Notes: a model not told the origin generated them from the sequence alone. 64,000 nt of DNA from Cohnella hashimotonis (GCF_030014955.1 NZ_JAGRPV010000001.1:3596001-3660000), one strand, 5' to 3'. Positions 36,010-46,666 are shown, counted from the first letter of the stretch. A program made the numbers and translations.

Positions 36010-37018
36010 TAATATCGTCTCCTCCGCCGCGAGCGATGATGATCTCGCCGGACTCCTCCAGTCTGCGAATCGTCGCTACGATGCGCGTCTGCGCCTCTTC
36101 GACGTCGCGCAGCCGGACAGGTCCCATGTACTCCATTTCCTCCCTGAACGTCTCGGCCATCCGCTTGGACATGTTGCGGAAGATCGCGTCCCGCACTTCC
36201 TCGCTCGCCACCTTGAGTGCGAGCTGCAGGTCCGCACTCTCCACGTCGCGGATGATGCGCTGGATCGAACGATTGTCCAGATTGACGATATCCTCGAAAA
36301 CGAACATGCGTTTTTTGATTTCTTCGGCAAGCTCCGGATCCTGAATCTCCAGGGAATCGAGAATCGTTCGTTCCGTGCCGCGGTCTACCCCGTTCAAAAT
36401 CTGTACGATCGACTCGATGCCGCCGGCGTTCGTATAATCCTGGGTAACGGTGGAAGACAGTTTTTGCTCGAGAACCCGCTCCACCTGCGCGATCACGTCG
36501 GGCGATGTGCTATCCATGAGCGCGATTCTTCTGGCAACGTCCGCTTGCTTCTCCGTCGGCAGCGAGGACAGCACCGCCGAGGATTGCTCAGGCTGCAGAT
36601 ACGAAAGCACGAGGGCGATCGTTTGCGAATTTTCGTTTTGTATAAAGTTCAGAATTTGCGTCGGCTCGGCCTTGCGGGCAAAGTCGAACGGCCTTACCTG
36701 CAGCGTAGCCGTCAACCGGTTCAAGATGTCGTTTGCCTTTTGCGAGCCGAGCGCCTTCTCGAGGATTTCCTTGGCGTACGTGATGCCGCCTTGCGTCAAA
36801 TATTCTTGCGCGACGCAGATCTGGTGAAACTCGCTCAGGATGGACTCTTTTTCGTTATGATCGACCTTGCGCACGTTGGCAATCTCCAGCGTGAGCTGCT
36901 CGATCTCTTCCTCTCTCAGATGCTTGAACACTTGAGCGGAAACTTCCGGCCCCAGCGTGATAAGCAGGATCGCCGCTTTTTGGCGGCCGCTGAGCTGCAT
37001 TTGCGTTCCTTTAGCCAT
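36002..37018 (-). CDS. fliG: Flagellar motor switch protein FliG
   Basis: C-ring protein that contacts the stator. 338 aa from the ATG at 37018, eight bases after AGAGG; a GTG three codons earlier overlaps the ribosome site. This gives the same length as B. subtilis FliG. N-terminal FliF-binding L-S-G-R-Q-K-A-A-I-L-L-I-T-L, and the C-terminal torque helix with charged residues (RRIIRDVE-like RIIRDVESADL; MSKRMAETFREEM). Confidence 0.96.
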   Translation of the reverse strand: MAKGTQMQLSGRQKAAILLITLGPEVSAQVFKHLREEEIEQLTLEIANVRKVDHNEKESILSEFHQICVAQEYLTQGGITYAKEILEKALGSQKANDILNRLTATLQVRPFDFARKAEPTQILNFIQNENSQTIALVLSYLQPEQSSAVLSSLPTEKQADVARRIALMDSTSPDVIAQVERVLEQKLSSTVTQDYTNAGGIESIVQILNGVDRGTERTILDSLEIQDPELAEEIKKRMFVFEDIVNLDNRSIQRIIRDVESADLQLALKVASEEVRDAIFRNMSKRMAETFREEMEYMGPVRLRDVEEAQTRIVATIRRLEESGEIIIARGGGDDIIV

Positions 37019-37029
37019 GTATGCCACCT

Positions 37030-38613
37030 CTATTCATCCACCAGCCATGTACGCAATAGATTGACGAACTCGTCCGGCTTGCGCTTGGCGAGCCCTTCTA
37101 GCTGCTTGCGCACCTGACTCTCGTTCGTGACGCTCTCGATGTCGATCGTCGGCAGTTCTGCGCGAGGGGCGTCGAGCTGTTCCTGCAAGGCCGCCTGCTC
37201 GGCTTCCCTTGCGTTTCTACGTCTGCGATATACGAGATACCCGGCACCGCCGAGCACTGCAAGCGCCGCAACGCCGATGCCCGCCAGCCAGAGCGACGAA
37301 GCCGATACGCCATTGCTTCCGGCGGATTCGTCCGAAAACGCCTGAGATACGAGCGACACGCGATTCGCAAGGTCAGCGTCCGTCAGCGACTGTCCGGAAT
37401 CGGCGAGCAGAATCCGCACATTGTTGCGAAGCATCTGCTCAAGCTGTGTCTGCTTTTCGGGCGTCATGACGGTCGAATCGACCGCGACGCTGATTGCAAG
37501 GTCTTTAACCTGGTATGGCGCGTATGCGATGTTTGTCGTTTCCCGGCTCGGTTCGTAGTTCGTCGTACCGCTGGTACTTTCCGAGCTGGCCGTGCCGCTC
37601 GTTCCGCCGGACGGATAGTTTGGAACGTCCGTCGAACCGGTGCCCGCGACGCCGCCTGCCGTGCCCGTGCCGCCCGTCGTCGACTCGCTTTGCGTCTGCT
37701 CGCTGATGATGATGCCCTTGTTGTCGTTGTTATCGAGCGGCTTGACCAGATTAAGCTGCGTAGAGCGTTGATCGAAGTTTAGCGTCGATACGACGCTCAC
37801 GACGTAGTTATCCATCCCGACCGTCTTGGCCAGAATTTGCTGAATGTTCGCCTTCACGCTGCTCTCGTATTGCTTCTGGATGGCGAACTGCTCGTCGAGC
37901 CCGCTGCCGCCTACCGCTCCCGTGCCGCCGAGCTTGGCGGACGGCGCAAGATCCCCCGTCGTGCTCGTAATGGTGATGCCGTCATATTCGAGGTTAGGGA
38001 CCGACGTTTTCACCAGTTTGTAGTAGCTGTCGATCTCTTCCTGCTTCGGCCGGTATCCGGGCTTAAAGGTGATCTGCACGGAGGCCGTGGCCAGTTCCTT
38101 GTCCGAATCGTTCAGGAATACGGACTCTTCTGGAAGGTTGATCAGCACCTTCGCCTTCTTGACGCCCTGCATGCCCTGGAGAAGCTGCTGCACTTCGCCG
38201 TTGAGCGCGTTGCGATACTTGACCTTGAACTCCTGATCGGTCGTACCGATCGTCGAGGAAGATTGGCTCAGTTCTTCGAAGCCGATGCTTCCGTTTTGCA
38301 CGAGACCCTGAGAACCGACATCGACTCTGACCTTGTCCGCGGACGCGCTTGGGACGGAAATGCTCGTGCCGCCGTTGCCGAGCTTGTAGGGAACGCCGCT
38401 GCCGTTCAAATATTCCATGATGGCTGCCGCGTCGCCGCTGTCGAGATCCTGGAAAGCCAGCTCGTATTCGGTACGCGTAAGCAAGTACGAAATAAAAATG
38501 ATAAAGATGAGAATAAACGCTGCTGATGAAGCTAAAATCCACTTTTGCTTTTTGCTGTATTGATTCCAAAAGCCGATCAGTCTGTCTCTGAAGCGGGCCC
38601 ATCTTTCGTTCAC
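37030..38613 (-). CDS. fliF: Flagellar MS-ring protein FliF
   Basis: Membrane ring on which the basal body is built. 527 aa. First membrane helix about 25-45, ring-building motif domains about 47-240, a Gly/Thr/Ser-rich loop (about 310-350), second membrane helix about 440-462, and a C-terminal FliG-binding tail ending KPDEFVNLLRTWLVDE. The start is GTG at 38613 with GAGG seven bases upstream. Confidence 0.96.
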   Translation of the reverse strand: MNERWARFRDRLIGFWNQYSKKQKWILASSAAFILIFIIFISYLLTRTEYELAFQDLDSGDAAAIMEYLNGSGVPYKLGNGGTSISVPSASADKVRVDVGSQGLVQNGSIGFEELSQSSSTIGTTDQEFKVKYRNALNGEVQQLLQGMQGVKKAKVLINLPEESVFLNDSDKELATASVQITFKPGYRPKQEEIDSYYKLVKTSVPNLEYDGITITSTTGDLAPSAKLGGTGAVGGSGLDEQFAIQKQYESSVKANIQQILAKTVGMDNYVVSVVSTLNFDQRSTQLNLVKPLDNNDNKGIIISEQTQSESTTGGTGTAGGVAGTGSTDVPNYPSGGTSGTASSESTSGTTNYEPSRETTNIAYAPYQVKDLAISVAVDSTVMTPEKQTQLEQMLRNNVRILLADSGQSLTDADLANRVSLVSQAFSDESAGSNGVSASSLWLAGIGVAALAVLGGAGYLVYRRRRNAREAEQAALQEQLDAPRAELPTIDIESVTNESQVRKQLEGLAKRKPDEFVNLLRTWLVDE

Positions 38614-38657
38614 AATTTCACCTCATCTGCGGACTTTGGATGCTCGTCTAACCCAAG

Positions 38658-38972
38658 TTACATCTGCATCCGCATGACTTCTTGGTAGGCCTCGACCACT
38701 TTATTGCGAACCTGGGCGGTCATCTCGAGACTGAGTTCGGCTTTTGTAGAAGCGATCATGACGTCGCTCACATCCGCATTCCCCACTAGAAATTGGTCCG
38801 TCACAGCATGAGAATTTTGCTCTTGGGCCGCGACGCTGTCTACGGCTTTTTTGAGGAAGTCCGCAAAGCTCGCAGTCGCCTCGGAAGGCGTCGTTCCAGC
38901 CTGCGCGTTGTGAAGCTGGGACATCGACGCGGCGGATATGCCGGAGGCGCCCAAAAGATTATTGATAATCAT
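38658..38972 (-). CDS. fliE: Flagellar rod-junction protein FliE
   Basis: Joins MS ring and proximal rod. 104 aa. Typical FADFLKKAVDSV and the C-terminal A-Q-V-R-N-K-V-V-E-A-Y-Q-E-V-M-R-M segment. Between flgC and fliF as in Bacillus. GAGG ribosome site. Confidence 0.94.
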   Translation of the reverse strand: MIINNLLGASGISAASMSQLHNAQAGTTPSEATASFADFLKKAVDSVAAQEQNSHAVTDQFLVGNADVSDVMIASTKAELSLEMTAQVRNKVVEAYQEVMRMQM

Positions 38973-39032
38973 GTTTCAATCCATCCTCGCGTGGGTAATG
39001 ACGTTCATGGGAACTGCGATCAATTACATATC

Positions 39033-39482
39033 TTAAGAGGATCTGCCGATCTCCAACGTTTTGGAGAACATCGATTTGCTTGCGTTGAGGGCCGTGACGC
39101 TTGCTTCGTAGGAGCGGGTAGCCGATATCATATCGACCATTTCCTTAAGCACGTCGACATTCGGCATGTTTACCATGCCGTTGGCGTCCGCGTCCGGATG
39201 CGTAGGGTTGTAGACTTGCTTGAACGGCGTCTGATCGTCCGTTATCGCGGTGACCTTCACGCCTTGGGCGCCGGTTGCGTCGATTTTGTCGTTCAACATA
39301 TTTTTGAACGTCGTGTCGACGGGCGCGACCTCCACCATTTTGCGTCTGTAAGGAACGAACTTGCCGTCGACATAAGATGCGCGCGTCGTTTCCGCATTGG
39401 CGATGTTCGACGAGATGACGTCCATGCGCAATCTTTGCGCAGTCAAGGCGGAAGCGCTGATATCGAAGCTTCCCAGGATCAT
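39033..39482 (-). CDS. flgC: Flagellar proximal rod protein FlgC
   Basis: 149 aa, standard size. N-terminal ALTAQRLRMDVISSNIANAE and C-terminal VDMISATRSYEASVTALNAS are the rod-protein helices. GAGGAGGGG ribosome site. Second gene of the operon, 46 bases after flgB. Confidence 0.95.
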   Translation of the reverse strand: MILGSFDISASALTAQRLRMDVISSNIANAETTRASYVDGKFVPYRRKMVEVAPVDTTFKNMLNDKIDATGAQGVKVTAITDDQTPFKQVYNPTHPDADANGMVNMPNVDVLKEMVDMISATRSYEASVTALNASKSMFSKTLEIGRSS

Positions 39483-39528
39483 TAATGCCCCTCCTCGATG
39501 GGTGTTTGTTAAAATTCAATCTTATTCA

Positions 39529-39933
39529 TTATTTACCCATGCCTGTACGCATCATCTTCACGTCGTGATTCAGTTGTTGAATATATAAGTTATAGCGCAA
39601 TTGGTTTTCGGCAAGCTTTGTCATCTCGCTGTCGATATCCACGTTGTTGCCGCTGTTGTTAAACACCGTTGTCTTGTCCGTCAACACTTGCGCATCCGGA
39701 ATCGAGCCCGAAGCGCCGATCGCGATATGCCTCGCGTCCGTCCGTTTCCCGATTAATGTCGAATGGCCGCCGTTCATCGCCTGACTGAGCAACTGCTCGA
39801 ATTGAACGTCCGATCTTTTAAAATCAGGCGTATCGACATTGGCCACATTGTTTTGCAGAACGCTCTGCCTTAACGAAGCCGCGTGCAATGCGCCTTCGAG
39901 CCGCTGGTAGCTGACGCCGCTCAGCAAATCCAT
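39529..39933 (-). CDS. flgB: Flagellar proximal rod protein FlgB; first gene of the fla/che operon
   Basis: 134 aa. N-terminal SLRQSVLQNNVANVDTPDFK and the C-terminal MTKLAENQLRYNLYIQQLNH motif are those of FlgB. AAAGGGGG ribosome site. The 235-base AT-rich gap upstream is where the operon promoter must lie. I see candidate elements (TTGTCT, 17 bases, GATGAT) but no strong consensus. Confidence 0.95.
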   Translation of the reverse strand: MDLLSGVSYQRLEGALHAASLRQSVLQNNVANVDTPDFKRSDVQFEQLLSQAMNGGHSTLIGKRTDARHIAIGASGSIPDAQVLTDKTTVFNNSGNNVDIDSEMTKLAENQLRYNLYIQQLNHDVKMMRTGMGK

Positions 39934-40109
39934 GTCTCTACCCCCTTTATTAAAAATCTATCACTTCTCTAATAATAACTTCGTCCTGCAAATCCAAAAT
40001 CCTCTTTTTTTTCGACAAAGTCTTCACATGAAGTGGAAAAACGTCGATATATAGGAGATTAAAAATTTCTAAAATTATCATCTACGAGTGGACCTAATAA
40101 GACAATAAG
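39934..40109 (-). promoter_or_regulatory. AT-rich control region upstream of flgB
   Basis: The most AT-rich stretch in the window, between the codY terminator and flgB. It should hold the fla/che promoter(s). A weak sigma-A-like pair (TTGTCT/GATGAT, spacer 17) is present near 40084-40112. No clear sigma-D pattern was seen. A CodY-box-like sequence lies within it. Confidence 0.5.
40063..40077. promoter_or_regulatory. CodY-box-like sequence upstream of flgB
   Basis: AAATTTCTAAAATTA matches the 15-base CodY consensus AATTTTCWGAAAATT at 11 positions. CodY represses the fla/che operon in B. subtilis and its gene lies immediately upstream here. The setting is AT-rich, so chance similarity cannot be excluded. 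Confidence 0.4.
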
Positions 40110-40147
40110 AAAAAAGCCCTAATCTTCATATCGAAGATTGGGGCTTT
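40110..40147 (-). terminator. Terminator after codY
   Basis: Twelve-base stem (GCCCCAATCTTC with GAAGATTAGGGC, one mismatch on this strand) extended by A-U pairs, with a 5-base loop. It ends in six U on the minus strand. Separates the hslV-hslU-codY unit from the motility operon. Confidence 0.75.
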
Positions 40148-40168
40148 AATTTATCATTTATGGTTATT

Positions 40169-40945
40169 TCAGGATTTTCTGGAAGCTAATTCAGGAAGCA
40201 GTTTAGGGTTCATAATTCGAATATATGTCCCTTTCATGCCTAGCGACCGCGTCTCGATGACGCCTGCGCTTTCCAGCTTACGCAGCGCGTTAACGATGAC
40301 CGAGCGCGTGATTCCAGCGCGGTCCGCAATCTTCGAGGCAATCAGAAGGCCTTCTTTTCCTTCTAATTCCTCAAAAATTTGATCGACGGCCTCCAGCTCG
40401 CTGAAGGACAGAGAGCTTACCGCAATCGCGACGACGGTCTTGCTCCGAGATTCCTGCTCGGCTTCTTCGGCTCTTTCCCGCAAGATCTCCATGCCGATAA
40501 TCGTGGAACCATACTCCGCGAGAATGAGATTATCGTCGCCGAATGGACCGCTTTCGCGGGCAAGGACTATAGTCCCTAATCGGTCTCCTCCTCCAATAAT
40601 TGGCACAATTGTTACATTCATGCCCGTGAACGCGGCATCGACAGGCGCGAGAAGCGTCTCTATATCCACATCCACCGCCGTCGCTTCGATGCGCAAGAAC
40701 CTTGCGTTCGTTTCGTTCGGGAAGCGGAACTCCTCCTGTCTCTCCAACCCTTCCTGCTTCAGCATCCATTCCTGAAAATAGGAAGGCAAGGCCGCACCCA
40801 ATATTTTCCCGCGCCTGCTGACGACGAATACGCCGCCCGTAAGCGTCTCCCGCAAGCCTTCCGCCATCTCGCGAAAGCTTAGCGATTTGCCCGCAGCCTT
40901 CTGCAGCAGCGCGTTTAGCGTACGGGTCTTTTCCAACAGCGTCAT
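40169..40945 (-). CDS. codY: Global transcriptional repressor CodY
   Basis: GTP- and branched-chain-amino-acid-sensing regulator of stationary phase, peptide transport and motility genes. 258 aa. The N-terminal GAF-type sensor is about 1-155. The C-terminal winged helix (about 195-245) has the family helix-turn-helix [27 protein letters not shown] ribosome site. Last gene after hslV-hslU, as in Bacillus. Confidence 0.97.
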   Translation of the reverse strand: MTLLEKTRTLNALLQKAAGKSLSFREMAEGLRETLTGGVFVVSRRGKILGAALPSYFQEWMLKQEGLERQEEFRFPNETNARFLRIEATAVDVDIETLLAPVDAAFTGMNVTIVPIIGGGDRLGTIVLARESGPFGDDNLILAEYGSTIIGMEILRERAEEAEQESRSKTVVAIAVSSLSFSELEAVDQIFEELEGKEGLLIASKIADRAGITRSVIVNALRKLESAGVIETRSLGMKGTYIRIMNPKLLPELASRKS

Positions 40946-40980
40946 GACTGCTTCCTCCTGCCTGACCTAAGCAACGGCTT

Positions 40981-42375
40981 TTACAAAATATATTGGCTTA
41001 AATCTCGGTTGCTGGCAATCGAGCCGAGCTTCTCGCGTACGTACTCCGGCGTAATTTCCAGCCGTTCGAGCTGCAGTTCGGGCGCTTCGAACGACAAATC
41101 CTCCAGCAGCTTTTCGAGCAGCGTATGGAGGCGGCGCGCCCCGATATTCTCGGTATTGCGGTTCACGTCCTGCGCCATGTTCGCGAGCTCCGAGATGGCT
41201 TCTTTGGTGAATTCGACTTCGATGCCTTCGGTACGCAGCAGCGCAGCATACTGCTTCGTCAACGCATTTTCCGGCTCCGTCAAGATCCGGACGAAATCTT
41301 CGTCCGTCAAGCTGCTGAGCTCGACGCGAATCGGGAAGCGGCCTTGGAGCTCCGGTATGAGGTCGGACGGCTTTGCGACGTGAAAAGCGCCGGCTGCGAT
41401 GAACAATATATAATCCGTTTTAACGGGGCCATACTTCGTCACGACGGTCGAGCCCTCTACGATCGGCAAAATATCCCGCTGCACACCTTCCCGCGACACG
41501 TCCGGCCCCTGGCCCCGGCCGTTGCTTGCGATTTTATCGATTTCATCAAGAAAGATAATGCCGGACTGCTCCGCTCGGCGAACCGATTCGGATATGACCT
41601 CGTCCATATCGATCAGCTTGCCCGCCTCTTCCTGTACGAGCACCTTCCGTGCGTCCCTTAAGGGCAGCTTGCGCTTTTTACGCTTTTTAGGCATGAACTG
41701 GCTCAGCATTTCCTGCATGTTTTGACCCATTTGCTCTTGTCCCGGCCCTGAAAACAGATCCATCATCGAAGGCGTTTGGTCTTCCACTTCGACTTCGACC
41801 AGCTCGTTTTCCAGTTTGCCGTCCTCGAGCTTGGATAAAAGCTCGGAACGTTTGGATGCAAGATCGGGATCGACCGGATCCGGCTCCTCCGCTTGCGCGT
41901 TCGCATTGCCGCCAAACAACATTTCCAGCGGATTACGCTGCGATTTGGCCTTGGCCGGGGAAGGCGCGAGCAGCGCTGCCAGGCGCTCGTTTGCGGCGCG
42001 GACAGCCTTGTCCTTCACCTTTTCCGTCCGCTCTTCCTTCACCATGCGGATCGAGGTTTCGACGAGATCCCGAATCATCGATTCGACATCGCGCCCTACG
42101 TAGCCGACCTCAGTGAACTTCGTCGCTTCAAGCTTGATAAACGGTGCGTGAACGAGCTTCGCCAGCCTGCGGGCGATTTCCGTCTTGCCGACGCCGGTAG
42201 GGCCGATCATTAAAATGTTCTTGGGCACGACCTCGTCTCGCAGCTCGTCGGGAAGTCTGCTGCGGCGATACCGGTTGCGCAGCGCGACGGCTACCGAACG
42301 CTTCGCGGGCTTCTGGCCGACAATGTACTTATCCAGCTCGGCAACGATCTGCCGCGGAGTGAGTTGATCGTTCAT
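40981..42375 (-). CDS. hslU: ATPase HslU/ClpY of the HslVU protease
   Basis: Unfolds substrates for HslV. 464 aa from the ATG at 42375, preceded by GGAGGG; an upstream ATG nine codons earlier overlaps hslV and is not used. Walker A GPTGVGKT at 58-65, Walker [12 protein letters not shown], the charged insertion domain (about 110-240), and the C-terminal tail DLSQYIL that docks into HslV. Confidence 0.96.
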   Translation of the reverse strand: MNDQLTPRQIVAELDKYIVGQKPAKRSVAVALRNRYRRSRLPDELRDEVVPKNILMIGPTGVGKTEIARRLAKLVHAPFIKLEATKFTEVGYVGRDVESMIRDLVETSIRMVKEERTEKVKDKAVRAANERLAALLAPSPAKAKSQRNPLEMLFGGNANAQAEEPDPVDPDLASKRSELLSKLEDGKLENELVEVEVEDQTPSMMDLFSGPGQEQMGQNMQEMLSQFMPKKRKKRKLPLRDARKVLVQEEAGKLIDMDEVISESVRRAEQSGIIFLDEIDKIASNGRGQGPDVSREGVQRDILPIVEGSTVVTKYGPVKTDYILFIAAGAFHVAKPSDLIPELQGRFPIRVELSSLTDEDFVRILTEPENALTKQYAALLRTEGIEVEFTKEAISELANMAQDVNRNTENIGARRLHTLLEKLLEDLSFEAPELQLERLEITPEYVREKLGSIASNRDLSQYIL

Positions 42376-42398
42376 CGCTATCCCTCCATTTATCCGTT

Positions 42399-42941
42399 TC
42401 AAATTTCTTCGACGATGAGATTGTCATTCGTAAATACGCAAATTTCGGAAGCGATCTGCAGCGAGTTACGGGCAATCTCCGCAGCAGTCATTTGCGGCGC
42501 ATGACGCTTCAAAGCCCGCGCGGCGGACAGGGCGAAGCTGCCGCCGGAACCGATCGCCAGAATCCCGTCGTCGGGCTCGATAACTTCGCCGTTCCCGGAC
42601 AGCAGCAGCATGCCCGTGGCGTCGACGACGAGAAGCATCGCCTCCAGACGCCGCAGCACCCGATCCGAACGCCAATCCTTAGCGAGCTCTACGGCCGCGC
42701 GTTGCAGATTGCCGTGATGCTCTTCGAGCTTCCCTTCAAACTTCTCGAAAAGCGTGATCGCGTCGGCGACCGAGCCCGCGAAGCCGGCAAGCACCTGTCC
42801 GCGGTACAACCGGCGTACCTTTTTGGCCGAAGCCTTCATCACCATGCTGTTGCCGAACGTGACCTGGCCGTCTCCTGCGATTGCTCCCTTTCCGTTATGA
42901 CGGACGGCGCAGATCGTTGTGGCGTGAAAAGTTGCCTCCAT
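42399..42941 (-). CDS. hslV: Peptidase subunit HslV/ClpQ
   Basis: N-terminal-nucleophile peptidase of the HslVU complex. 180 aa from the ATG at 42941, preceded by GGGAGG. The protein begins [14 protein letters not shown]. coli HslV starts M-T-T, with Thr exposed as nucleophile; B. subtilis CodW has a five-residue extension and uses an N-terminal Ser. Here the extension has Glu at position 2, so the mature N-terminus is not obvious. The rest is conserved ([21 protein letters not shown]). No xerC/codV gene precedes it. Confidence 0.95.
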   Translation of the reverse strand: MEATFHATTICAVRHNGKGAIAGDGQVTFGNSMVMKASAKKVRRLYRGQVLAGFAGSVADAITLFEKFEGKLEEHHGNLQRAAVELAKDWRSDRVLRRLEAMLLVVDATGMLLLSGNGEVIEPDDGILAIGSGGSFALSAARALKRHAPQMTAAEIARNSLQIASEICVFTNDNLIVEEI

Positions 42942-43080
42942 GCTTTTTCCTCCCTCACTCATCGGTTAAAAGCTAGCTGCCCTTGTTGTCGGATATTGAC
43001 CGCCTGCGGGAATCGATAAGATTGGCGCCAAAGAAGCGGCTAGCTATGAACGCGCTGCCGCTGCTTCGACTGCCTATTGC
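42942..43080 (-). other. 139-base gap between trmFO and hslV, no gene seen
   Basis: Bacillus and many relatives have the tyrosine recombinase xerC/codV here. I find no coding remnant, terminator or clear promoter, only two AGCTAGC copies about 80 bases apart. Confidence 0.6.
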
Positions 43081-44409
43081 CTAAGTGCCGACCAACCGCG
43101 ATTCCTCGGCAAAAGCGCGAACCGCATCAAGCGCGCGTTCCGCGATCGCTTCGTTTTTCTCTTTTTTGCTCTTGACCTTCCTGCCAAGCGGCGGAAACAA
43201 ACCGAAATTGGCATTCATCGGCTGGAAATGGCGGAAATCGGCCGTCGTAATGTAATGCGCCATGCTGCCCAGCGTCGTGTGCTCGGGCAGCGTTACCGGT
43301 TCGAGCCCCCGTGCGAGCCGGCCTGCGTTCAAACCGGCGATCAAGCCGGAAGCGGCCGATTCGACATAACCTTCCACCCCTGTCATCTGTCCCGCGAAAA
43401 AGAGCGTATCCCTTTCCCGATATTGATAGGTTGGGCGCAGAAGCTTGGGCGAGTTGATAAACGTATTCCGATGCATGACGCCAAAGCGCACGAACTCGGC
43501 GTTCTCGAGTCCGGGTATCAACGAAAATACGCGTTTTTGTTCGCCCCATTTGAGATGGGTCTGAAAGCCGACGAGATTGAAAAGCGTGCCGGCGGCATTA
43601 TCCTGCCTGAGCTGTATGACCGCATGCGGCAGTTTGCCTGTCCGCGGATCGACCAATCCTACCGGCTTCATCGGTCCGAACAATACCGTCTGCTTGCCGC
43701 GGCCCGCCATCACTTCGATCGGCATGCAGCCTTCGAAATACATTTCCTTCTCGAAGTCTTTGATTTCCGCCGTCTCGGCGGTCGTTAGCGCCTCGTAGAA
43801 GGCGTCGAACTGCTCCTCCGTCATCGGACAGTTCAAATACGCCGCTTCGCCTTTGTCGTAACGCGATGCCAGAAACACTTTGTCCATATCGATCGAGTCT
43901 TTCTCGACGATCGGCGCTGCTGCATCGTAGAAGTAAAAATACTCTTCGCCGAACAAATCCTTGATTTGCGCCGACAACTCCGGAGAGGTCAACGGTCCGG
44001 TTGCGATAACGACGATCTCGTCCCGCGGAATAGCGGACAGCTCTTCATTGATCACGGTCACGAGCGGATGCTCGCGCAAACGGCTCGTAACTTCGCCAGA
44101 GAAGCCTTCGCGGTCGACCGCAAGTGCGCCGCCTGCCGGCACCGCATGACGATCAGCCGCGGATAAAATCAAAGATTGCAAAAGCCGCATTTCTTCTTTA
44201 AGTACGCCTACCGCATTGGTCAGGCCATTGGCTCTTAAGCTGTTGCTGCATACGAGTTCGGCGAACCGATCGGTATGATGGGCCGGCGTCTTGCGGACGG
44301 GCCGCATCTCGTATAGCTTGACCGGCACGCCTTGAGAAGCGATCTGCCAGGCCGCTTCGCTGCCGGCGAGTCCCGCCCCGACGACGGTAACGGCTGGATA
44401 TGAATTCAC
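43081..44409 (-). CDS. trmFO: Methylenetetrahydrofolate-tRNA-(uracil-5-)-methyltransferase TrmFO
   Basis: Folate/FAD-dependent enzyme that makes m5U54 in the tRNA T-loop. 442 aa from a GTG at 44409, nine bases after AGGAGG; the ATG two codons upstream is only three bases from that site. FAD-binding GAGLAG at 11-16, then CSNSLR with Cys54, [10 protein letters not shown], and [19 protein letters not shown]. Follows topA, as in Bacillus. Confidence 0.96.
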   Translation of the reverse strand: MNSYPAVTVVGAGLAGSEAAWQIASQGVPVKLYEMRPVRKTPAHHTDRFAELVCSNSLRANGLTNAVGVLKEEMRLLQSLILSAADRHAVPAGGALAVDREGFSGEVTSRLREHPLVTVINEELSAIPRDEIVVIATGPLTSPELSAQIKDLFGEEYFYFYDAAAPIVEKDSIDMDKVFLASRYDKGEAAYLNCPMTEEQFDAFYEALTTAETAEIKDFEKEMYFEGCMPIEVMAGRGKQTVLFGPMKPVGLVDPRTGKLPHAVIQLRQDNAAGTLFNLVGFQTHLKWGEQKRVFSLIPGLENAEFVRFGVMHRNTFINSPKLLRPTYQYRERDTLFFAGQMTGVEGYVESAASGLIAGLNAGRLARGLEPVTLPEHTTLGSMAHYITTADFRHFQPMNANFGLFPPLGRKVKSKKEKNEAIAERALDAVRAFAEESRLVGT

Positions 44410-44441
44410 GGTCATAAACCTCCTGCGCTGCAAATACAATT

Positions 44442-44485
44442 CGGCTCCCGCAACCGGCAAGGCGCGCTTGCGATCCCGGGAGCCG
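44442..44485 (-). terminator. Stem-loop between topA and trmFO
   Basis: Nine-base perfect arms CGGCTCCCG/CGGGAGCCG with a 26-base inner region that can pair further. No U-run follows (AATTGTATTTG), so it may be an imperfect terminator or a processing/stability hairpin. It ends about 20 bases before the trmFO ribosome site. Confidence 0.4.
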
Positions 44486-44490
44486 TCATC

Positions 44491-46587
44491 TTAGTCAAAA
44501 GCTTCTTCGAGTTCCGCGGCTTCCTCCTGATGCGTACATGCGGTGCAGTGCCATTCGGTCTGGCCGCGCACGCGCTTCTCCACCATCATGCCGCCGCAAT
44601 CCGGGCAAGGCTTGGGCACCGGTTTGTCCCAGGAGACGAAGTCGCACTCCGGATATTTGTCGCAGCCGTAGAACATGCGTCCTTTTTTGCTGCGCCGCTC
44701 TACGACCTGACCGCTCTTGCACTTCGGACAAGTGACGCCCGTCGCCTTGACGATCGGCTTCGTATTGCGGCATTCGGGAAATCCGGAGCAAGCGAGAAAC
44801 TTGCCGAATCTGCCCATCTTGTAAACCATCTGGCTGCCGCATTTTTCGCAGATCTCGTCCGAGGGCTCGTCCTTGATCTCGATTTCCTTCATTTCCTCTT
44901 CTGCCACTTCAAGCCGCTTCTCGAACGATTTGTAGAATTCGCCGATGACATCGACCCAATCTTCCTTGCCGTCCTCGACATGGTCGAGGTCGCCTTCCAT
45001 ATGAGCCGTGAACTCGGCATCCAGTATCTCAGGGAAAAATTCTTCCATGAGCTGAATGACCAACTCGCCGAGCTCGGTCGGAAAAAACTTCTTTTCTTCA
45101 ATGGCCACGTAGTTGCGTTTTTGGATCGTTTCCAAAGTCGGCGCGTACGTGCTCGGACGGCCGATGCCAAGCTCTTCGAGCGCTCGTACCAGACGCGCTT
45201 CGGTGTACCTCGGAGGCGGCTGCGTGAAGTGCTGCTTGGGCTCGACTGATTCCGTGTGCACCTTGTCGCCGGTCGTCAGGGCCGGCAGCAGCCGCTCTTC
45301 GTCGGGCGTGTCGTCGTCGCTGCCTTCGACGTACACCTTCATGAAGCCCGCGAACTTGAGCTTGGAGCCCGCCGCGCGGAACGTCGCTTCCCCGCTGATC
45401 AGATCGACGGTCATCGTGTCGAGCACGGCGGACGACATCTGGCTCGCGACGAAGCGCTCCCATACGAGCTTGTAGAGCCGAAGCTGATCGCGCGACAGAT
45501 ACTGCTTGACCTCTTCGGGCGTTCGCAGAACGGAAGTAGGCCTGATCGCCTCATGCGCGTCTTGCGCATTGGCATTCTTTTTCAAATAGACGCGAGGCGT
45601 TTCCGGATAAAAGCTCGCACCGTACTTTTCCTCGATAAATCCCTTGGCTTCTTCTTGGGCGATCGGCGAGATACGCGTCGAATCCGTACGCATGTACGTA
45701 ATAAGACCTACCGTGCCTTCGGCGCCCAGATCGACGCCTTCGTACAGCTGTTGCGCGACTTGCATCGTTTTGGAGGCGCGGAAGTTCAACTTGCGTGCGG
45801 CCTCCTGCTGTAGGGAGCTCGTGATAAAAGGCGGAGAAGGGTTGCGCTGCCTTTCCTTTTCCTTGATCTCGCCGACAGTGAAGGGGGTGTCGCCGATTTT
45901 CTCAAGCACCTTATTCACATCGGCTTCGGTGTGAAGCTCGCTCTTGTCGCCGGAAAGCGAATGGAACTTCGCTTCGAATGCCGACGCCCCTTGTTTCAAA
46001 TGGGCCGTGATGCTCCAATATTCGACCGGCTCGAACACTTTGATTTCGTTTTCCCGGTCCATGATCAGCTTCACCGCTACGGATTGAACGCGGCCCGCGC
46101 TCAATCCTTTTTTCACTTTTTTCCAAAGCAGCGGGCTGATCTTGTAGCCGACCAGACGATCGAGCACGCGTCGGGCTTGCTGCGCGTTGACCAGATCCAT
46201 GTTGATCGGGCGAGGCGTCTTGAATGCATCCTTGACGGCCTGTTTTGTTATTTCATTAAATACGACGCGGCAAGCGTCTTTTTCGTTCAACTCCAAATAG
46301 TGGGCAAGGTGCCACGCGATCGCTTCGCCTTCGCGATCGGGGTCGGCCGCCAGATAGACGCGCTTTACCCGCTTGCTGGCATCCTTGAGCTCTTTGAGGA
46401 CGCTTCCTTTGCCTCTGATCGTTATATATTTCGGTTGAAAATCGTTTTCCACTTCCACGCCGATCTGGCTTTTCGGTAAATCGCGGATGTGCCCCATGGA
46501 TGCCTTGACGATGTACTTGCTGCCTAAATACTTGCCGATCGTCTTGGCCTTGGCCGGGGATTCTACGATGACGAGTGAATCCGCCAC
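44491..46587 (-). CDS. topA: DNA topoisomerase I
   Basis: Type IA topoisomerase relaxing negative supercoils. 698 aa. Toprim domain about 3-115 ([12 protein letters not shown]), catalytic Tyr298 in ITYMRTDST, and three C-terminal four-cysteine zinc ribbons (CEKCG..., CPKCK..., CPDCG...). The last one ends CTAC near the C-terminus. The start is GTG at 46587 with AGGAGG seven bases upstream. Confidence 0.97.
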   Translation of the reverse strand: MADSLVIVESPAKAKTIGKYLGSKYIVKASMGHIRDLPKSQIGVEVENDFQPKYITIRGKGSVLKELKDASKRVKRVYLAADPDREGEAIAWHLAHYLELNEKDACRVVFNEITKQAVKDAFKTPRPINMDLVNAQQARRVLDRLVGYKISPLLWKKVKKGLSAGRVQSVAVKLIMDRENEIKVFEPVEYWSITAHLKQGASAFEAKFHSLSGDKSELHTEADVNKVLEKIGDTPFTVGEIKEKERQRNPSPPFITSSLQQEAARKLNFRASKTMQVAQQLYEGVDLGAEGTVGLITYMRTDSTRISPIAQEEAKGFIEEKYGASFYPETPRVYLKKNANAQDAHEAIRPTSVLRTPEEVKQYLSRDQLRLYKLVWERFVASQMSSAVLDTMTVDLISGEATFRAAGSKLKFAGFMKVYVEGSDDDTPDEERLLPALTTGDKVHTESVEPKQHFTQPPPRYTEARLVRALEELGIGRPSTYAPTLETIQKRNYVAIEEKKFFPTELGELVIQLMEEFFPEILDAEFTAHMEGDLDHVEDGKEDWVDVIGEFYKSFEKRLEVAEEEMKEIEIKDEPSDEICEKCGSQMVYKMGRFGKFLACSGFPECRNTKPIVKATGVTCPKCKSGQVVERRSKKGRMFYGCDKYPECDFVSWDKPVPKPCPDCGGMMVEKRVRGQTEWHCTACTHQEEAAELEEAFD

Positions 46588-46666
46588 GTCAAAACCTCCT
46601 CTCCTACGGTCAACGGGCCCTTGGCATGGCCGTCGTCCGCATGAAAATCGGGACAGACGGCACAGC

